Of a DNA stretch of 64,000 nt, positions 7,816 to 17,100 are shown piece after piece (within the stretch, counting starts at the first letter, position 1; each line of letters starts with the position of its first letter). The translations under genes and the position numbers were made by a program. Source of the stretch: an uncultured Flavobacteriales bacterium (lineage in GTDB: Bacteria > Bacteroidota > Bacteroidia > Flavobacteriales_D > Sanyastnellaceae); NCBI GenBank assembly GCA_938085105.1, contig CALKGK010000052.1, positions 1-64,000 on the forward strand, given 5' to 3'. The notes under the pieces were generated by a model. It was not told the origin of the DNA and did not search any database. It saw nothing but the letters and a program-made list of their open reading frames with translations.

Positions 7816-9544
7816 TTCGAAGTTGAATAGTGCTTTGTCCGCGAAAATCATTTCTTTCGATGGAGTACACCAGTTCAATTTCACTTCCTTGGTGCAATTC
7901 TTTTGCTTTCGCCCCACCATTAAAGTGAACACCTTCAAAGTGCATGGTTCCGTTGTGGTTTGCAGCTAATTTGAACTTAACATGATTTCTGTCTTTGCCC
8001 ATATAAAAAGGTTCAGCCAAGAGCACCATTTTTGATTGGAACAAAGGGCGGCTATTTTTAGGTCCGAAGGGTTCCATTTTTTCTAGAATCAGAAACGATT
8101 TTTTGTCAATTTCTGAAGCATCAATTTCACTAGAAACCATCAGAGTAGGTTGACCCAAAGTGGGTGCCTGTTTTTCAACTGCTTGGTTAAAACACTTCCG
8201 AAACTCATCGAGGTTTTCTTGTGGAAAGCTCAAACCTGCAGCCATGGCGTGTCCACCATATCGATCCAATAAATGGGCACATTCGTTCAAAGCTACATGA
8301 ACATTCACCCCCCGAATGGAGCGAATGGATCCGCTGAGGACTCCATCATGTTCGGCAAGTACCACGCTTGGTCGGTAGTGGGTTTCGATGAGTCTACTAG
8401 CCACAATTCCCACAACGCCCTTGTGCCAGCCTGCTCCGGCAACCACATTGCAATGGCTGCAATCAAAAAAGTTATTGGTTTGGCATTGTTCAAGTGCTTC
8501 TGCTGTGATTCCCTCGTCTAAACTCCGGCGTTCTTGATTGGTTTTTTCCAAGTCTTGAGCCATTTTCCGCAATTCTTCGGCATCTTCGCCTCGATGTCGC
8601 AACACCTCAACGGCCAGTATTCCTGATTTTAATCGACCAGCGGCATTGATTCTTGGAGCGATGACAAAGAGAAGGTCTCCCAAGTTCAGTTTTTCTTTAG
8701 AAAATTGCGCGGCCTCAAGCAGTGCTTTTAGTCCCGGTCGAAGTTGGTTGGAGTTCAATCTTTGCAGGCCTAAGGTGAGGAAAATCCGGTTTTCATCAAT
8801 CACAGGAACGATATCTGCAGCGATACTCACGGCAAGTAAGTCCGTGAAACGAAGCATGTAATCGTCTTCGTAATCAGAGGCTTGAGCATATGCTTGAATC
8901 AGTTTAAAACCCACTCCAGCGCCACTTAATCCGTCAAAGGGATAATTGCATTGAGCTTGTTTAGGGTTGAGAATTGCGTTTGCAGGAGGAAGTATTTCTC
9001 CCGGTTCGTGGTGGTCACAAACGATAACATCGATTCCCGCTTCTCTCGCGAGAGCAATTTTTTCTACGGCCCGAATTCCACAATCCAAGGTGATGAGCAG
9101 TTCAACTCCAGAAGCAATAGCTGTTTGCACCCCTTCTTTACTTAAACCATATCCTTCTTTGTATCGATCGGGGATGTAGGCGGTAAATAGCGCTTCATGT
9201 TGCCAAAGGAAATCGGCCATCATGCTCACTGCCGTGGTTCCATCGACATCATAGTCTCCATAAACCATTACCTTTTTCTTCTTGGAAATGGCATCTTGAA
9301 GCAAGGGAAGGGCTTTGTCCATATTGAGCAAAAGCAGTGGGTCATGACTGTTTTTGAACTGCGGTTGGAAGTAACGATCGAGCTCAGTTTTTGAGGACAA
9401 GCCGCGGGCAAGAAGGATTTTTGCGATCCATTTCGTCAATTTGAATTCTTCTTGAAGCGCGTGAATTTGATCTTCCGGTATTTCAGGAATGGGGATCCAC
9501 TCCAAGTCGGGCGCGATCAAAAATTGGGATGTTGAAGTCGGCAT
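7796..9544 (-). CDS. recJ: Single-stranded-DNA-specific 5'-3' exonuclease RecJ
   Basis: A 582-residue DHH-superfamily exonuclease used in RecF-pathway recombination and mismatch repair. The phosphoesterase motifs are clear: VMVYGDYDVDGTTAVSMM (motif I), LLITLDCGI (motif II) and VIVCDHHEPGEILP (the DHH motif with following His), then a DHHA1 region with YGGHAMAAGLSF and a C-terminal OB-like domain (about 460-580). Length is close to the usual 560-580 residues. The cytoplasmic enzyme needs Mn2+ or Mg2+ bound by the Asp/His clusters, all of which are present. The gene runs convergent to the MscS gene and overlaps its end by 20 bp. Confidence 0.96.
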   Translation of the reverse strand: MPTSTSQFLIAPDLEWIPIPEIPEDQIHALQEEFKLTKWIAKILLARGLSSKTELDRYFQPQFKNSHDPLLLLNMDKALPLLQDAISKKKKVMVYGDYDVDGTTAVSMMADFLWQHEALFTAYIPDRYKEGYGLSKEGVQTAIASGVELLITLDCGIRAVEKIALAREAGIDVIVCDHHEPGEILPPANAILNPKQAQCNYPFDGLSGAGVGFKLIQAYAQASDYEDDYMLRFTDLLAVSIAADIVPVIDENRIFLTLGLQRLNSNQLRPGLKALLEAAQFSKEKLNLGDLLFVIAPRINAAGRLKSGILAVEVLRHRGEDAEELRKMAQDLEKTNQERRSLDEGITAEALEQCQTNNFFDCSHCNVVAGAGWHKGVVGIVASRLIETHYRPSVVLAEHDGVLSGSIRSIRGVNVHVALNECAHLLDRYGGHAMAAGLSFPQENLDEFRKCFNQAVEKQAPTLGQPTLMVSSEIDASEIDKKSFLILEKMEPFGPKNSRPLFQSKMVLLAEPFYMGKDRNHVKFKLAANHNGTMHFEGVHFNGGAKAKELHQGSEIELVYSIERNDFRGQSTIQLRIRDWRS

Positions 9545-9591
9545 GAGCTAGAATGTCAATGTTGACAATGAATTTTATTTTTTTCATTGGG

Positions 9592-9611
9592 CCGAAGATG
9601 CGTATCTTCGG
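9592..9611. promoter_or_regulatory. Inverted repeat overlapping a possible -7 box
   Basis: CCGAAGAT and ATCTTCGG form a perfect 8-bp inverted repeat around GCGT. The right arm is part of TATCTTCG (9603-9610), which resembles the Bacteroidota -7 element. It precedes the lipoprotein gene at 9644 by 33 bases. It could be an operator or a leader hairpin; no regulator can be assigned. Confidence 0.35.
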
Positions 9612-9643
9612 GAGTTCGAAAGGTACGTTAAAAGAAGTACGAT

Positions 9644-10615
9644 ATGAAAAACACTTACAAACTCATAGGGCTCATTGGCACATTTGTTTTGCTCTTGTCC
9701 GTTACGGGTTGTCTCAACGATGACAATAAAATTCCAGAGAATTGTTTCGATGGTATCCTCAACAATGGCGAAGAACGCATTGATTGTGGTGGCGTAAATT
9801 GTCCACTTTGCGATCCATGTGAAAATGGACAATGGGATCCTCTCCTTGGTGAAACTTGGGTAGATTGCGGTGGAAGCTGTGACCCTTGTCCGCAAGAGTC
9901 CAATGGTATTCAAGATGGAGATGAAGAGGGAATCGATTGTGGTGGATCCACTTTGGTGCCGTGTGGAGCACTTTGTGGAGACGGTCTTCTTAACGGAAAT
10001 GAAGAGGACATCGATTGCGGTGGTGATTGCGACCCTTGTCCTACTTGCGTCGATGGAATGCTGAACGGCGATGAGATTGGAATCGACTGTGGTGGTCCGG
10101 ACTGCCCAGATTGTGCAACAGATGGTGATTGTACGAACGGCGAAGTGGATGGTGACGAGGAGTACATCGATTGCGGTGGTACGATTTGCGAGCCTTGTGA
10201 AGAATTCATCGATTATAAAATTGGTGGTTTGGAGATCAGCTCTTTGGGTGGAATTACGGGAACCTTTGATGGCGGTACCAACACCATTACCTTAACAGGA
10301 ACAACCACAACAGGAATTACGGTAACCATCATCTTAAATCAACCACTTTCTGGTTGGCCAGCGATGCCTGAAGATGGTGCGAGCTATAGTTTGAATGCGG
10401 CGAATGTTACCCAAGGAGTTATTGCTGTTGAGGTAGCTGGAGTAACGTATTCAACGGCATTTGATGGAAGTAACGGTTCAGTGAACTTAAGCTATGTGGA
10501 TGCACAAGCTGGCGGCGCCATCGCGGGGTCGTTCTCCGGATTGTTGAAGAACATGGATGATTCAGACACACAGAACTTGAGCAATGGATCGTTTGTCGTT
10601 TTATTGAACGATTAA
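9644..10615 (+). CDS. Lipoprotein with six Cys-rich 'DCGG' repeats
   Basis: A 323-residue predicted lipoprotein. The signal sequence ends in LLSVTGC, a good lipobox with the acylated Cys at residue 23. Residues 33-187 contain six short repeats of the type C-x-(D/N)G-x-(L/Q)-(N/D)G-(D/N)E-x-x-IDCGG-x-C-x-x-C, about 22-28 residues each. Every copy keeps (I/V)DCGG, and most keep the paired Cys after it. The acidic/Gly spacing resembles small Ca2+-binding or disulfide-knotted extracellular repeats, but metal binding is only a guess. The C-terminal 125 residues (from about YKIGGLEISSLGG) form a beta-rich domain with many Thr/Gly, ending in GSFSGLLKN. The gene stands alone, with a terminator behind it. 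It is likely surface- or outer-membrane-anchored; function unknown. Confidence 0.83.
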   Translation: MKNTYKLIGLIGTFVLLLSVTGCLNDDNKIPENCFDGILNNGEERIDCGGVNCPLCDPCENGQWDPLLGETWVDCGGSCDPCPQESNGIQDGDEEGIDCGGSTLVPCGALCGDGLLNGNEEDIDCGGDCDPCPTCVDGMLNGDEIGIDCGGPDCPDCATDGDCTNGEVDGDEEYIDCGGTICEPCEEFIDYKIGGLEISSLGGITGTFDGGTNTITLTGTTTTGITVTIILNQPLSGWPAMPEDGASYSLNAANVTQGVIAVEVAGVTYSTAFDGSNGSVNLSYVDAQAGGAIAGSFSGLLKNMDDSDTQNLSNGSFVVLLND

Positions 10616-10637
10616 ACGTTTCTAAAATATTTGATGA

Positions 10638-10671
10638 AAAAAGGCCTGATGCTCAGCATCGGGCCTTTTTT
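10638..10671 (+). terminator. Rho-independent terminator after the DCGG lipoprotein
   Basis: GGCCTGATGCT and AGCATCGGGCC form an 11-bp stem with one G-T pair, preceded by A residues and followed by TTTTTT. It lies 22 bases after the stop at 10615. Confidence 0.85.
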
Positions 10672-11000
10672 GATTGGGGCAGAAATGTTTGTGTTTTTTG
10701 ACGTGGGTAGTTTTGAGTTTTGTTGAGTTTGTGAATGTAGTGGTTTTGCTTCCCCATCGTTCCGGACTTGGAGTTTTCGGAATGGAAGAATGATACTTTG
10801 GAGTTGTGAAGGGGAGGACTTGGGCGAGAATAAAGGAAGTGTGCTCATCGACAAAGTTTTTCCCACGGGTGTTGGTGGAGCTCGTAAATTGGTACTGGGG
10901 ACAGGGGTGCTGTCCCCGGGCAGGAAATACAGAGCGAGAATGAGGAGGAAAAAGAGGAGTTGGTCTGCTTTTTGATCTCGTTTTATCCAAGCCACAAACG
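10672..11000. other. Non-coding spacer between two terminators
   Basis: This stretch of about 330 bases has no convincing gene. Reading frames of 61 to 132 codons exist on both strands, but they are low-complexity (Ser/Pro/Lys-rich), lack signals, and run through the flanking hairpins. The only clear structure is the GGGGACAG palindrome listed separately. Confidence 0.6.
10897..10917. repeat. Isolated palindrome, REP-like
   Basis: GGGGACAG and CTGTCCCC are perfect complementary arms around GGGTG. The GC-rich hairpin sits in a non-coding spacer with no T-run, so it is not a terminator. It has the look of a repetitive extragenic palindrome, but only one copy was noticed in this window. Confidence 0.4.
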
Positions 11001-11034
11001 AAAAAAACCGCCAGAAGCAATGCTCCTAGCGGCT
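11001..11034 (-). terminator. Terminator of the OmpA-type lipoprotein gene
   Basis: Read on the minus strand, CCGCTAGGAGCA pairs with TGCTTCTGGCGG (two non-Watson-Crick positions), followed by TTTTTTT. It is 37 bases after the stop of the gene at 11071-12060. Confidence 0.75.
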
Positions 11035-11070
11035 GTATGTTGACTTTGCAGGTTTCAACATTATCAAGGC

Positions 11071-12060
11071 TTAGCCTTGTTCAATTAATTGAAATAACTC
11101 ATTCAAGTTTGGAGATAAAATAATTTCGATTCTCCTGTTCTTCGCCTTGTCATCTGGATCGATGGGGTGAAACTCTGAACGACCGGAGGCGCTCAATATT
11201 TTTGGTTCAACCTGTGAATTGCTCACCATGATCTTCACAACTGCGGTAGCTCTCAATACACTAAGTTCCCAGTTGTCGCTTGGGATAGTGTTGCTTCTGA
11301 TCTGATCGGTGTCTGTATGTCCTTCAACAATAATTTCGAGATCTGCTTCTGTTTCGATGGCTTTTGCAAGGTCAATCAAGGCTTGTTTTCCTTCTGCGTT
11401 GATGTTCGTGCTGCCCGAAGGGAACAAGAGTTTTGCTTCCAGGCTCACGTAGACCTTCCCATTTTTTTGTTCAACCGTTAGTCCCTTGTCTTTGAAGCCT
11501 AAAAGCGCTTGAGAAACACGGTTTTTGAGATCATTAACGGCAGCATCTTTCTTTGCGATGAGCTCTTCCAGCTCTTGAACTCTTGCTTCACGTGCCTGAA
11601 GTTCTGTGCTCATTTGTTCGATATTGGCTTCCTTCGCATTCAATTCACCTTCAAGAATTCTGAGCTCATCTTCTTGCATTTGCAATTCGTTTTGCGTTTT
11701 CTGAAGATCGGCAAGGAGTTTTTTGTTTTCCGAAGTAATATCAGCCATCATTTTGGTGTTCTTGTTCACCAAGATGTCGTTCAACTCATTGATCTTATCG
11801 TATTGAGTGCGTAGTTGTCGTGATGTACTGCCCAAGAATGCGGTGTCTGCCCTAAGCGCCTCATTATCTTTCAATAATGACTCTTGCAAGCTTTCACCTT
11901 CTTTCACTTGTGCACGAAGTAGTTCGTTATCTGAAGTGGCTTTGTTTAGTTTTTCAGTGCAGGCTTGCTCTTTGTTTTGCAGTTCTTCAAACTGCCTTCC
12001 GCTTACACAAGAGCTTAAAATCAATACACTGACAATTCCAAGGGTGAATATGGATCTCAT
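11071..12060 (-). CDS. OmpA-family coiled-coil lipoprotein
   Basis: A 329-residue lipoprotein: signal peptide with lipobox LILSSC (Cys18), a long coiled coil (about residues 25-190, rich in Glu, Leu, Lys, Gln), then a C-terminal OmpA/MotB-type peptidoglycan-binding domain (about 205-315). Key OmpA motifs are LLFPSGSTNINAEGKQAL, VEGHTDTDQI, NWELSVLRATAVVKIM and the terminal KNRRIEIIL. The NWELS variant is typical of the MotB-like branch. The protein should be anchored by lipid to the outer membrane and bind peptidoglycan non-covalently, acting as a spacer or tether. It is a single gene with its own terminator. A specific partner cannot be assigned. Confidence 0.9.
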   Translation of the reverse strand: MRSIFTLGIVSVLILSSCVSGRQFEELQNKEQACTEKLNKATSDNELLRAQVKEGESLQESLLKDNEALRADTAFLGSTSRQLRTQYDKINELNDILVNKNTKMMADITSENKKLLADLQKTQNELQMQEDELRILEGELNAKEANIEQMSTELQAREARVQELEELIAKKDAAVNDLKNRVSQALLGFKDKGLTVEQKNGKVYVSLEAKLLFPSGSTNINAEGKQALIDLAKAIETEADLEIIVEGHTDTDQIRSNTIPSDNWELSVLRATAVVKIMVSNSQVEPKILSASGRSEFHPIDPDDKAKNRRIEIILSPNLNELFQLIEQG

Positions 12061-12260
12061 ATCAAAGGGTTAAATAGGACAATACGAATTTCGGAAGTAC
12101 TGAGGCTGTAAGGGCTGTTTTCCTTCAATGTTGTGAACAGGGAGATGTGAATGAGTGTCTGATGCTGCGATGAGCAGAAACGCTTGAACAAAAACCCCTA
12201 GGCATTACATCAAAACATAGAATTTGTGCTTTATGTTACTAATACCTGAACAGAAAGCAC

Positions 12261-12268
12261 TAACTTTG
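12261..12268 (+). promoter_or_regulatory. Candidate -7 promoter element before the 29-codon gene
   Basis: TAACTTTG is a perfect match to TAnnTTTG and lies 18 bases before the ATG at 12287. It supports transcription of the short reading frame on the plus strand. Confidence 0.45.
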
Positions 12269-12286
12269 TGGACCTAACTTTAAAAA

Positions 12287-12376
12287 ATGATCAATTTCCT
12301 TCACAAAGCTGAGCATTGGTTCAATGACCGGTTTGGTTGGTTTTTCACGAACGGCCACAAATCGAACAAGCGATAG
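12287..12376 (+). CDS. Candidate 29-residue small protein
   Basis: ATG to TAG encodes 29 residues that start MINFLHKAEH and continue WFNDRFGWFF then TNGHKSNKR. The peptide is aromatic-rich and amphipathic with a basic tail, and unlikely to be random: five Phe, two Trp and three His in 29 residues, organised as a helix plus basic end. A consensus -7 box lies just upstream. The stop abuts the 3' end of the convergent aldehyde dehydrogenase gene without overlap. It could be a small membrane-associated protein. I do not know a family with certainty and cannot check conservation; a non-coding leader or chance frame is the alternative. Confidence 0.5.
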   Translation: MINFLHKAEHWFNDRFGWFFTNGHKSNKR

Positions 12377-13822
12377 CTACAGCTCGATACACACATTTTG
12401 TGCTTCTGTAAAAAAGCGCAATGCCTCAAATCCACCTTCTCTTCCTACACCGGATGACTTCGTTCCCCCGAAAGGTGTTCGCAGATCGCGAACGAGCCAA
12501 CAATTGATCCAAGCGATGCCTGTTTGTAATTCGTTGGCTACTCGATGGGCTCTGCTCAATTCTTGAGTCCAAATGGTTGCGCTCAAACCATATTCTACGC
12601 TATTGGCCATTTTGATTGCCTCTTCCTCAGTGCTGAACGGGGTGATGGTAACTACTGGGCCAAAGATTTCTTCTTGATTGGTTCTGCAATCGAATTTTAA
12701 TCCTTCAATGACCGTTGGGGAAATGAAGAACCCTCCACTGATCTCTTCATTTTCAGGAATGACCTGCTCACCCCCACAGAGCACCTTCCCTCCTTCTTCC
12801 TTCGCTAGTTGAACATAGGAAAGCACTTTTTCCATGTGACTCTTCGAGACCACCGCACCCATTTTGGTTTTTGGGTCTTTTGGGTCTCCTACTTTCATTT
12901 TGCTCACTTTAGCAACAAAGTCGGTCTTGAACTTTTCATACAAGCTTTCTTCTACGAATATGCGCGAACCACAAAGACAAATCTGCCCTTGGTTAGCAAA
13001 ACTGCTTCGAAGCGTTGTAGAAAGCATTTTGTCATAATCGCAATCGGCAAAAATGATGTTGGGGTTTTTCCCGCCCAACTCAAGGGATAGCTTTTTGAAT
13101 TTTGGAGCAGCTTCTCTCGCAATGTGCGCACCAGTGTTGGTACCACCGGTGAAAGAGATGGCTTTGATGTCTGGATGAGAGATGATGGCATTCCCTGTTG
13201 TAGGCCCATCGCCGTGGACAATGTTCAGCACTCCATTCGGCAGGCCTGCTTCGATACAAAGACGAGAAAGAAGATAGGCTGTTTGAGGGGTGATTTCTGA
13301 TGGCTTCGCGACGACACAATTACCAGCGGCAAGCGCTGGAGCAATCTTCCAAGTGAATAAGTAAAGCGGCAGGTTCCAAGGTGAAATGCAAGCAACTACT
13401 CCAATGGGTTTTCTATTGGTGTAATTCACATGAGTGTTTTCCATGATGTGCGCTTCACTTGCGTAGTGGTTGATGGCACTGGCGAAAAACCGAATATTAC
13501 TCTCCGCTCTCGGAATATCGACATGCGCCGCGAGCGAAACAGGTTTTCCATTATCAATACTTTCGGCCAAGGCCAAATCGGCAGCATGCTTTCCTATGAG
13601 GTCGGCCAACACATTTAAACAGCGAGATCGCTCAGTGTAGGGAGTTGTACTCCAAGCTGGAAATGCTCTTTTTGCGGCCTGAACGGCGTTTTCTACATCT
13701 GAATTGTCCGATAAAGGAATTCTGCCATAGACTTTTCCCGTCGAAGGATTGATGTTGTCCATCCATTGATTCCCTTGTGGATTCCGCAGTTCTCCGTCGA
13801 TGTAGTTTTGAATGGTCTTCAT
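12377..13822 (-). CDS. Aldehyde dehydrogenase, 2-hydroxy/2-aminomuconic semialdehyde type
   Basis: A 481-residue NAD+-dependent aldehyde dehydrogenase with the full set of catalytic motifs: SPWNLPLYLFTWKIAPALAA (NAD-binding entry), SFTGGTNTGAHIA, the general base in LSLELGGKNP, and the nucleophilic Cys in NQGQICLCGS. The C-terminal CWLVRDLRTPFGGTKSSGVG is characteristic of the 2-hydroxymuconic semialdehyde dehydrogenase/ALDH8 branch. In Bacteroidota such genes usually serve 2-aminomuconate semialdehyde oxidation in tryptophan (kynurenine) breakdown, but no other gene of that pathway is in the window, so the substrate is inferred. Cytoplasmic. A TAACTTCG sequence at 13840-13847 (minus) upstream of the ATG may be its -7 box. 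Confidence 0.9.
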   Translation of the reverse strand: MKTIQNYIDGELRNPQGNQWMDNINPSTGKVYGRIPLSDNSDVENAVQAAKRAFPAWSTTPYTERSRCLNVLADLIGKHAADLALAESIDNGKPVSLAAHVDIPRAESNIRFFASAINHYASEAHIMENTHVNYTNRKPIGVVACISPWNLPLYLFTWKIAPALAAGNCVVAKPSEITPQTAYLLSRLCIEAGLPNGVLNIVHGDGPTTGNAIISHPDIKAISFTGGTNTGAHIAREAAPKFKKLSLELGGKNPNIIFADCDYDKMLSTTLRSSFANQGQICLCGSRIFVEESLYEKFKTDFVAKVSKMKVGDPKDPKTKMGAVVSKSHMEKVLSYVQLAKEEGGKVLCGGEQVIPENEEISGGFFISPTVIEGLKFDCRTNQEEIFGPVVTITPFSTEEEAIKMANSVEYGLSATIWTQELSRAHRVANELQTGIAWINCWLVRDLRTPFGGTKSSGVGREGGFEALRFFTEAQNVCIEL

Positions 13823-13880
13823 GGTTCGCCTCTTTTTTGCGAAGTTAATGAAATGTCAAAGTTTTTTTTTCGTGAAGTTC

Positions 13881-13912
13881 TTGACAAACAAATCTAAAGT
13901 TGTTTATCTTTG
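13881..13912 (+). promoter_or_regulatory. Promoter of tRNA-Gln
   Basis: TTGACA at 13881-13886 and TATCTTTG at 13905-13912 are separated by 18 bases, matching the Bacteroidota -33/-7 arrangement. The tRNA begins 24 bases after the -7 box. Confidence 0.7.
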
Positions 13913-13936
13913 CCGTCCCTTTCGAGGGAAAGGTTT

Positions 13937-14007
13937 TGCCCTATGGTGTAAAGGTAGCACACCGGTTTTTGGTACCGTTTGTCTTGGTTCGAATCCAGGT
14001 AGGGCAA
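13937..14007 (+). tRNA. tRNA-Gln (UUG)
   Basis: The acceptor arms TGCCCTA and TAGGGCA pair perfectly and are followed by discriminator A; CCA is not encoded. The D arm GTGT/GCAC, anticodon loop TTTTGGT with anticodon TTG, and T arm CTTGG-TTCGAAT-CCAGG are all present. The top pair of the anticodon stem (C27 with U43) is mismatched. The anticodon identifies glutamine. It has its own promoter and terminator, so it is a single-gene unit. Confidence 0.97.
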
Positions 14008-14012
14008 CTTTG

Positions 14013-14047
14013 AAAAGGTCTTCTTATATTTGGAGGACCTTTTTTTT
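14013..14047 (+). terminator. Terminator after tRNA-Gln
   Basis: AAAAGGTC and GACCTTTT form an 8-bp stem, extended by TTC/GAG, and run into a stretch of T residues. It starts 6 bases after the tRNA. Confidence 0.8.
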
Positions 14048-14174
14048 ATGGCTATCGGCGAAGTAAGAGCAATCTTACTGTAATGTAGGACTAACCCAGA
14101 CGAAATCGGGCGAAATTCTTACAAGAAGCAAACACTTCTTTCTGAATTTTACGGTTCGTCTTATCCTTGAAATT

Positions 14175-17100
14175 ATGGGAACTATCCCTCGTCTAATGGC
14201 TGTTATTGCGGCCGCCTTTTTCTGTGGCACTGTCTATGCCCAAAATCTTAACCTGAGTGTAAACGGGAATCAAAGCCCAATGCTCGGAGAAGAATTGTGT
14301 TTCAGTTTGAATTTAGAGCACAATGGACCAACGGGGTTTCAACCTTACCTTCGGATTTTTCTCCCCCCTGAAGTAGAATTCTCCTCACTCACGGGAACAT
14401 TTTTTGGCGATGACTTGAACGCTTTTACCTTCGGAGGAACATTTTCTGGAGGAATTACTGGTGATCCTATTCTAGCAGATGAACTTCCAGAAAATAGCGT
14501 TTCTGGAACCGATGGACACCGCCTCTACACACTGCTCCTTCCCGTTGGTTCTCTCGTGAATGATGGTATTGCAATTGAAGCGGAAGTATGCGTCAACATG
14601 AGCGGATTGGCAGAGGTAGACCAAAGTTTCAATATAGGCTTTGCTCCTGTTTATAAATTGGGAGATGACCCCAACGGTTTGAACGGACCCATTGTATTCC
14701 CAACATCGACTTTAGAAATCACCCCTTTAGGCTACACCTTTGGCTTGAGTTCAAGCGTAACGAAGACACCCGCGGGAGCTTGTTGGCCAAATGAGTACAT
14801 CATGTCAATGGACATTGCGCCGGGCTATCAAATGTCTGATTTGGTTTTGACCCAAGAATTGCCTGCGGAATACCGTTTTAACGGCGTAGCTTTTTTGACC
14901 CCAGGATGTTTTGTCCTTTCCTCTCCAAATGCAGGAAGCAACGGAGGAACACTGAGCATTCAATGCGATAATACGGTGGGTGATTCTGAACCAGGAGATA
15001 TTGTTTGCAGCACTCAGGGTTTCTACTCTGATGTACTGGATCCCAACTCCTGCAGTGTTGATGCTGCATTGAGTACGGCTACGCTTTCCATTAACGATGT
15101 TTTGAGTGCGGATGCCAGTTCTTCTGCAATTCTGTCCCACATCGGCGTTAGCGGAACAACTTTCGCAGCCAACGGGATTCAGCCCGGGGCTTCTGTCAAT
15201 CTCGGCTTTGAATTCAAAATCCAAGAGTACATTACAGGATTAGAGAACATTCGTTTTAACGTTACTCTACCGGATGGAATTTCTTACGGAAACTCGGCGC
15301 TATTGAATTCAAGCAGCATAAGTCCAGTAAACGTTCAAGACTTGGGCAACGGTGAAACACTCCTGCAGTTTGAATTGGATCAGACAGGTTTCGAATCCTG
15401 TGAATTGGGCTTCTTCTCTTATGATGTGACCATCGAATCATTCTATGAAAATGGTGACATGATTGCCAATGGTGATGCTTTTAGCATTCCGTCAGAGTTG
15501 GTCTATGACATAATTGGTGGTGTTGATGACTGCATCCTTACTTTGGATGGAGGGTTTGCCATTCCTCGCGGGGATTTTGCAAAGGCTTTGGTGTCCTCAC
15601 CACAAAACGGGGATGCTTTCGTGCCTGGTGAGAACATTACCTACCGATTGACGAGCACCTTGAGCCCAGGTAGAGCTACCAACATTCTTTTTGAAGACCT
15701 TTTCCCAATTCCCATCCATGATGTGGAAGACTTGGACCTAACTTTTGGTAATGATATTGTCTTGAGTCCGCTTGATGATGCAGGACTCATTCCTAGCGAC
15801 ATCTACATTGACGCTCAAAGCAACAAACTATTCATTGAGTTTGACGATGATGACCGACTTGTAGAGCGAATCATCTCCTTGGACATAACAGTTCCCGTAT
15901 CAACAACAGCGAGTAGTACGAGCCTATTCCACATCAATTTTGCTCGTTTTTTCAGTAGCGGGAATGACGGTATCTCCGCCACAACACAAGCAAAAGCGTC
16001 TTTGGCAGTAGGTCAGTCTAACCTCAATTTAATTAAAGGAGTTTCAGGAACGAACAATACAGGTGTCGTTTTCGCACCAGCAGGTTTCCCAGTGAATGCC
16101 AACGCCAACGGAGTGGATGCTTTTGATTGGGTGGATTATGTGCTCACCATCACCAATTCTGGCGAAGCACCGGCCTATGATTTGATTGTCAACGATTTTC
16201 CGGACACTCCACAAATGGGGGCGTGTTCCTTGGTGAGTGTATTGGACGAAGCGGGTAACCCTGTATCGAGCTCGGGAAATTTGTTTGGTGCCGGTTTGGC
16301 CATTCCTGTGGTTCCAACCCAAGCAGAGTCTCCCGACGGGAATCGAATTTTTGTGAATTATCAATGTCAAGTGGCTGGTGGAGCTTTGAGTAGAGATCAA
16401 AACGTCAATACAGCACAAGTAACTTGGGCAGCTGTTCCAGGAGGAACTAACCGATTTGACCCTGTGAGTGATGAAGCTTCTGTGACCATTCGAAGACCTC
16501 AAATCAGCACTTTAGTGAGTGATATTGTTCCTGGGTATAAAGGAAATCTCGAAGAGGTGCATGTAGGAGAAGTAGTTGAGTTTGAAACGGTGCTCACTTT
16601 TCCAGAGGGCCGAACAAGAGATGCTGCCTACGAGTGTGTTTTTCCAGCGGGCTTGGTGTTTGAAGACATTGTTTCAGCTACGGCAGACCTTAACGTTTTC
16701 GGGTACAACAACGGTAACTTGAACAGTATTGTGGAGGATGTTGAAGTGAGCAGTGTGGGTACTGGTGTTGAAAATGAAAGAAGACGTATTCTTTTGAATT
16801 TTGGGGATGTGGTAAATATAGCCAGCGACAACTCCGACCCAGAAGAAGTCGTGATTAGATTTCGAGCGGTGGTAGCCAATGTTGAAGAAAATGTTGCCGG
16901 ACATCTTCTCACGGTTCAGAGCAATTTGAATTATCGGAAAGGAAGCAATTCCGCCCCTTCTAATGAAATTACGGAGGTGGGTGTGCGCGTGCGAGAAGCC
17001 CAACTCCAGTCCAACTTAAGTCTCAGCGAAACAATTCTTAGTCCGGGAGAAACCACTCAAGCCACCATCAGTGTTTCCCATTTGAATGCTTCTGAAAGTA

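Noticed and set aside
10612-11020. Frames of 127 and 132 codons on the minus strand
   Set aside because: They run through two terminator hairpins, have Ser/Pro/Lys-rich low-complexity translation and no recognisable domain.
12377-13822. Complete kynurenine degradation locus
   Set aside because: Only the semialdehyde dehydrogenase is present; no other pathway gene was found nearby.
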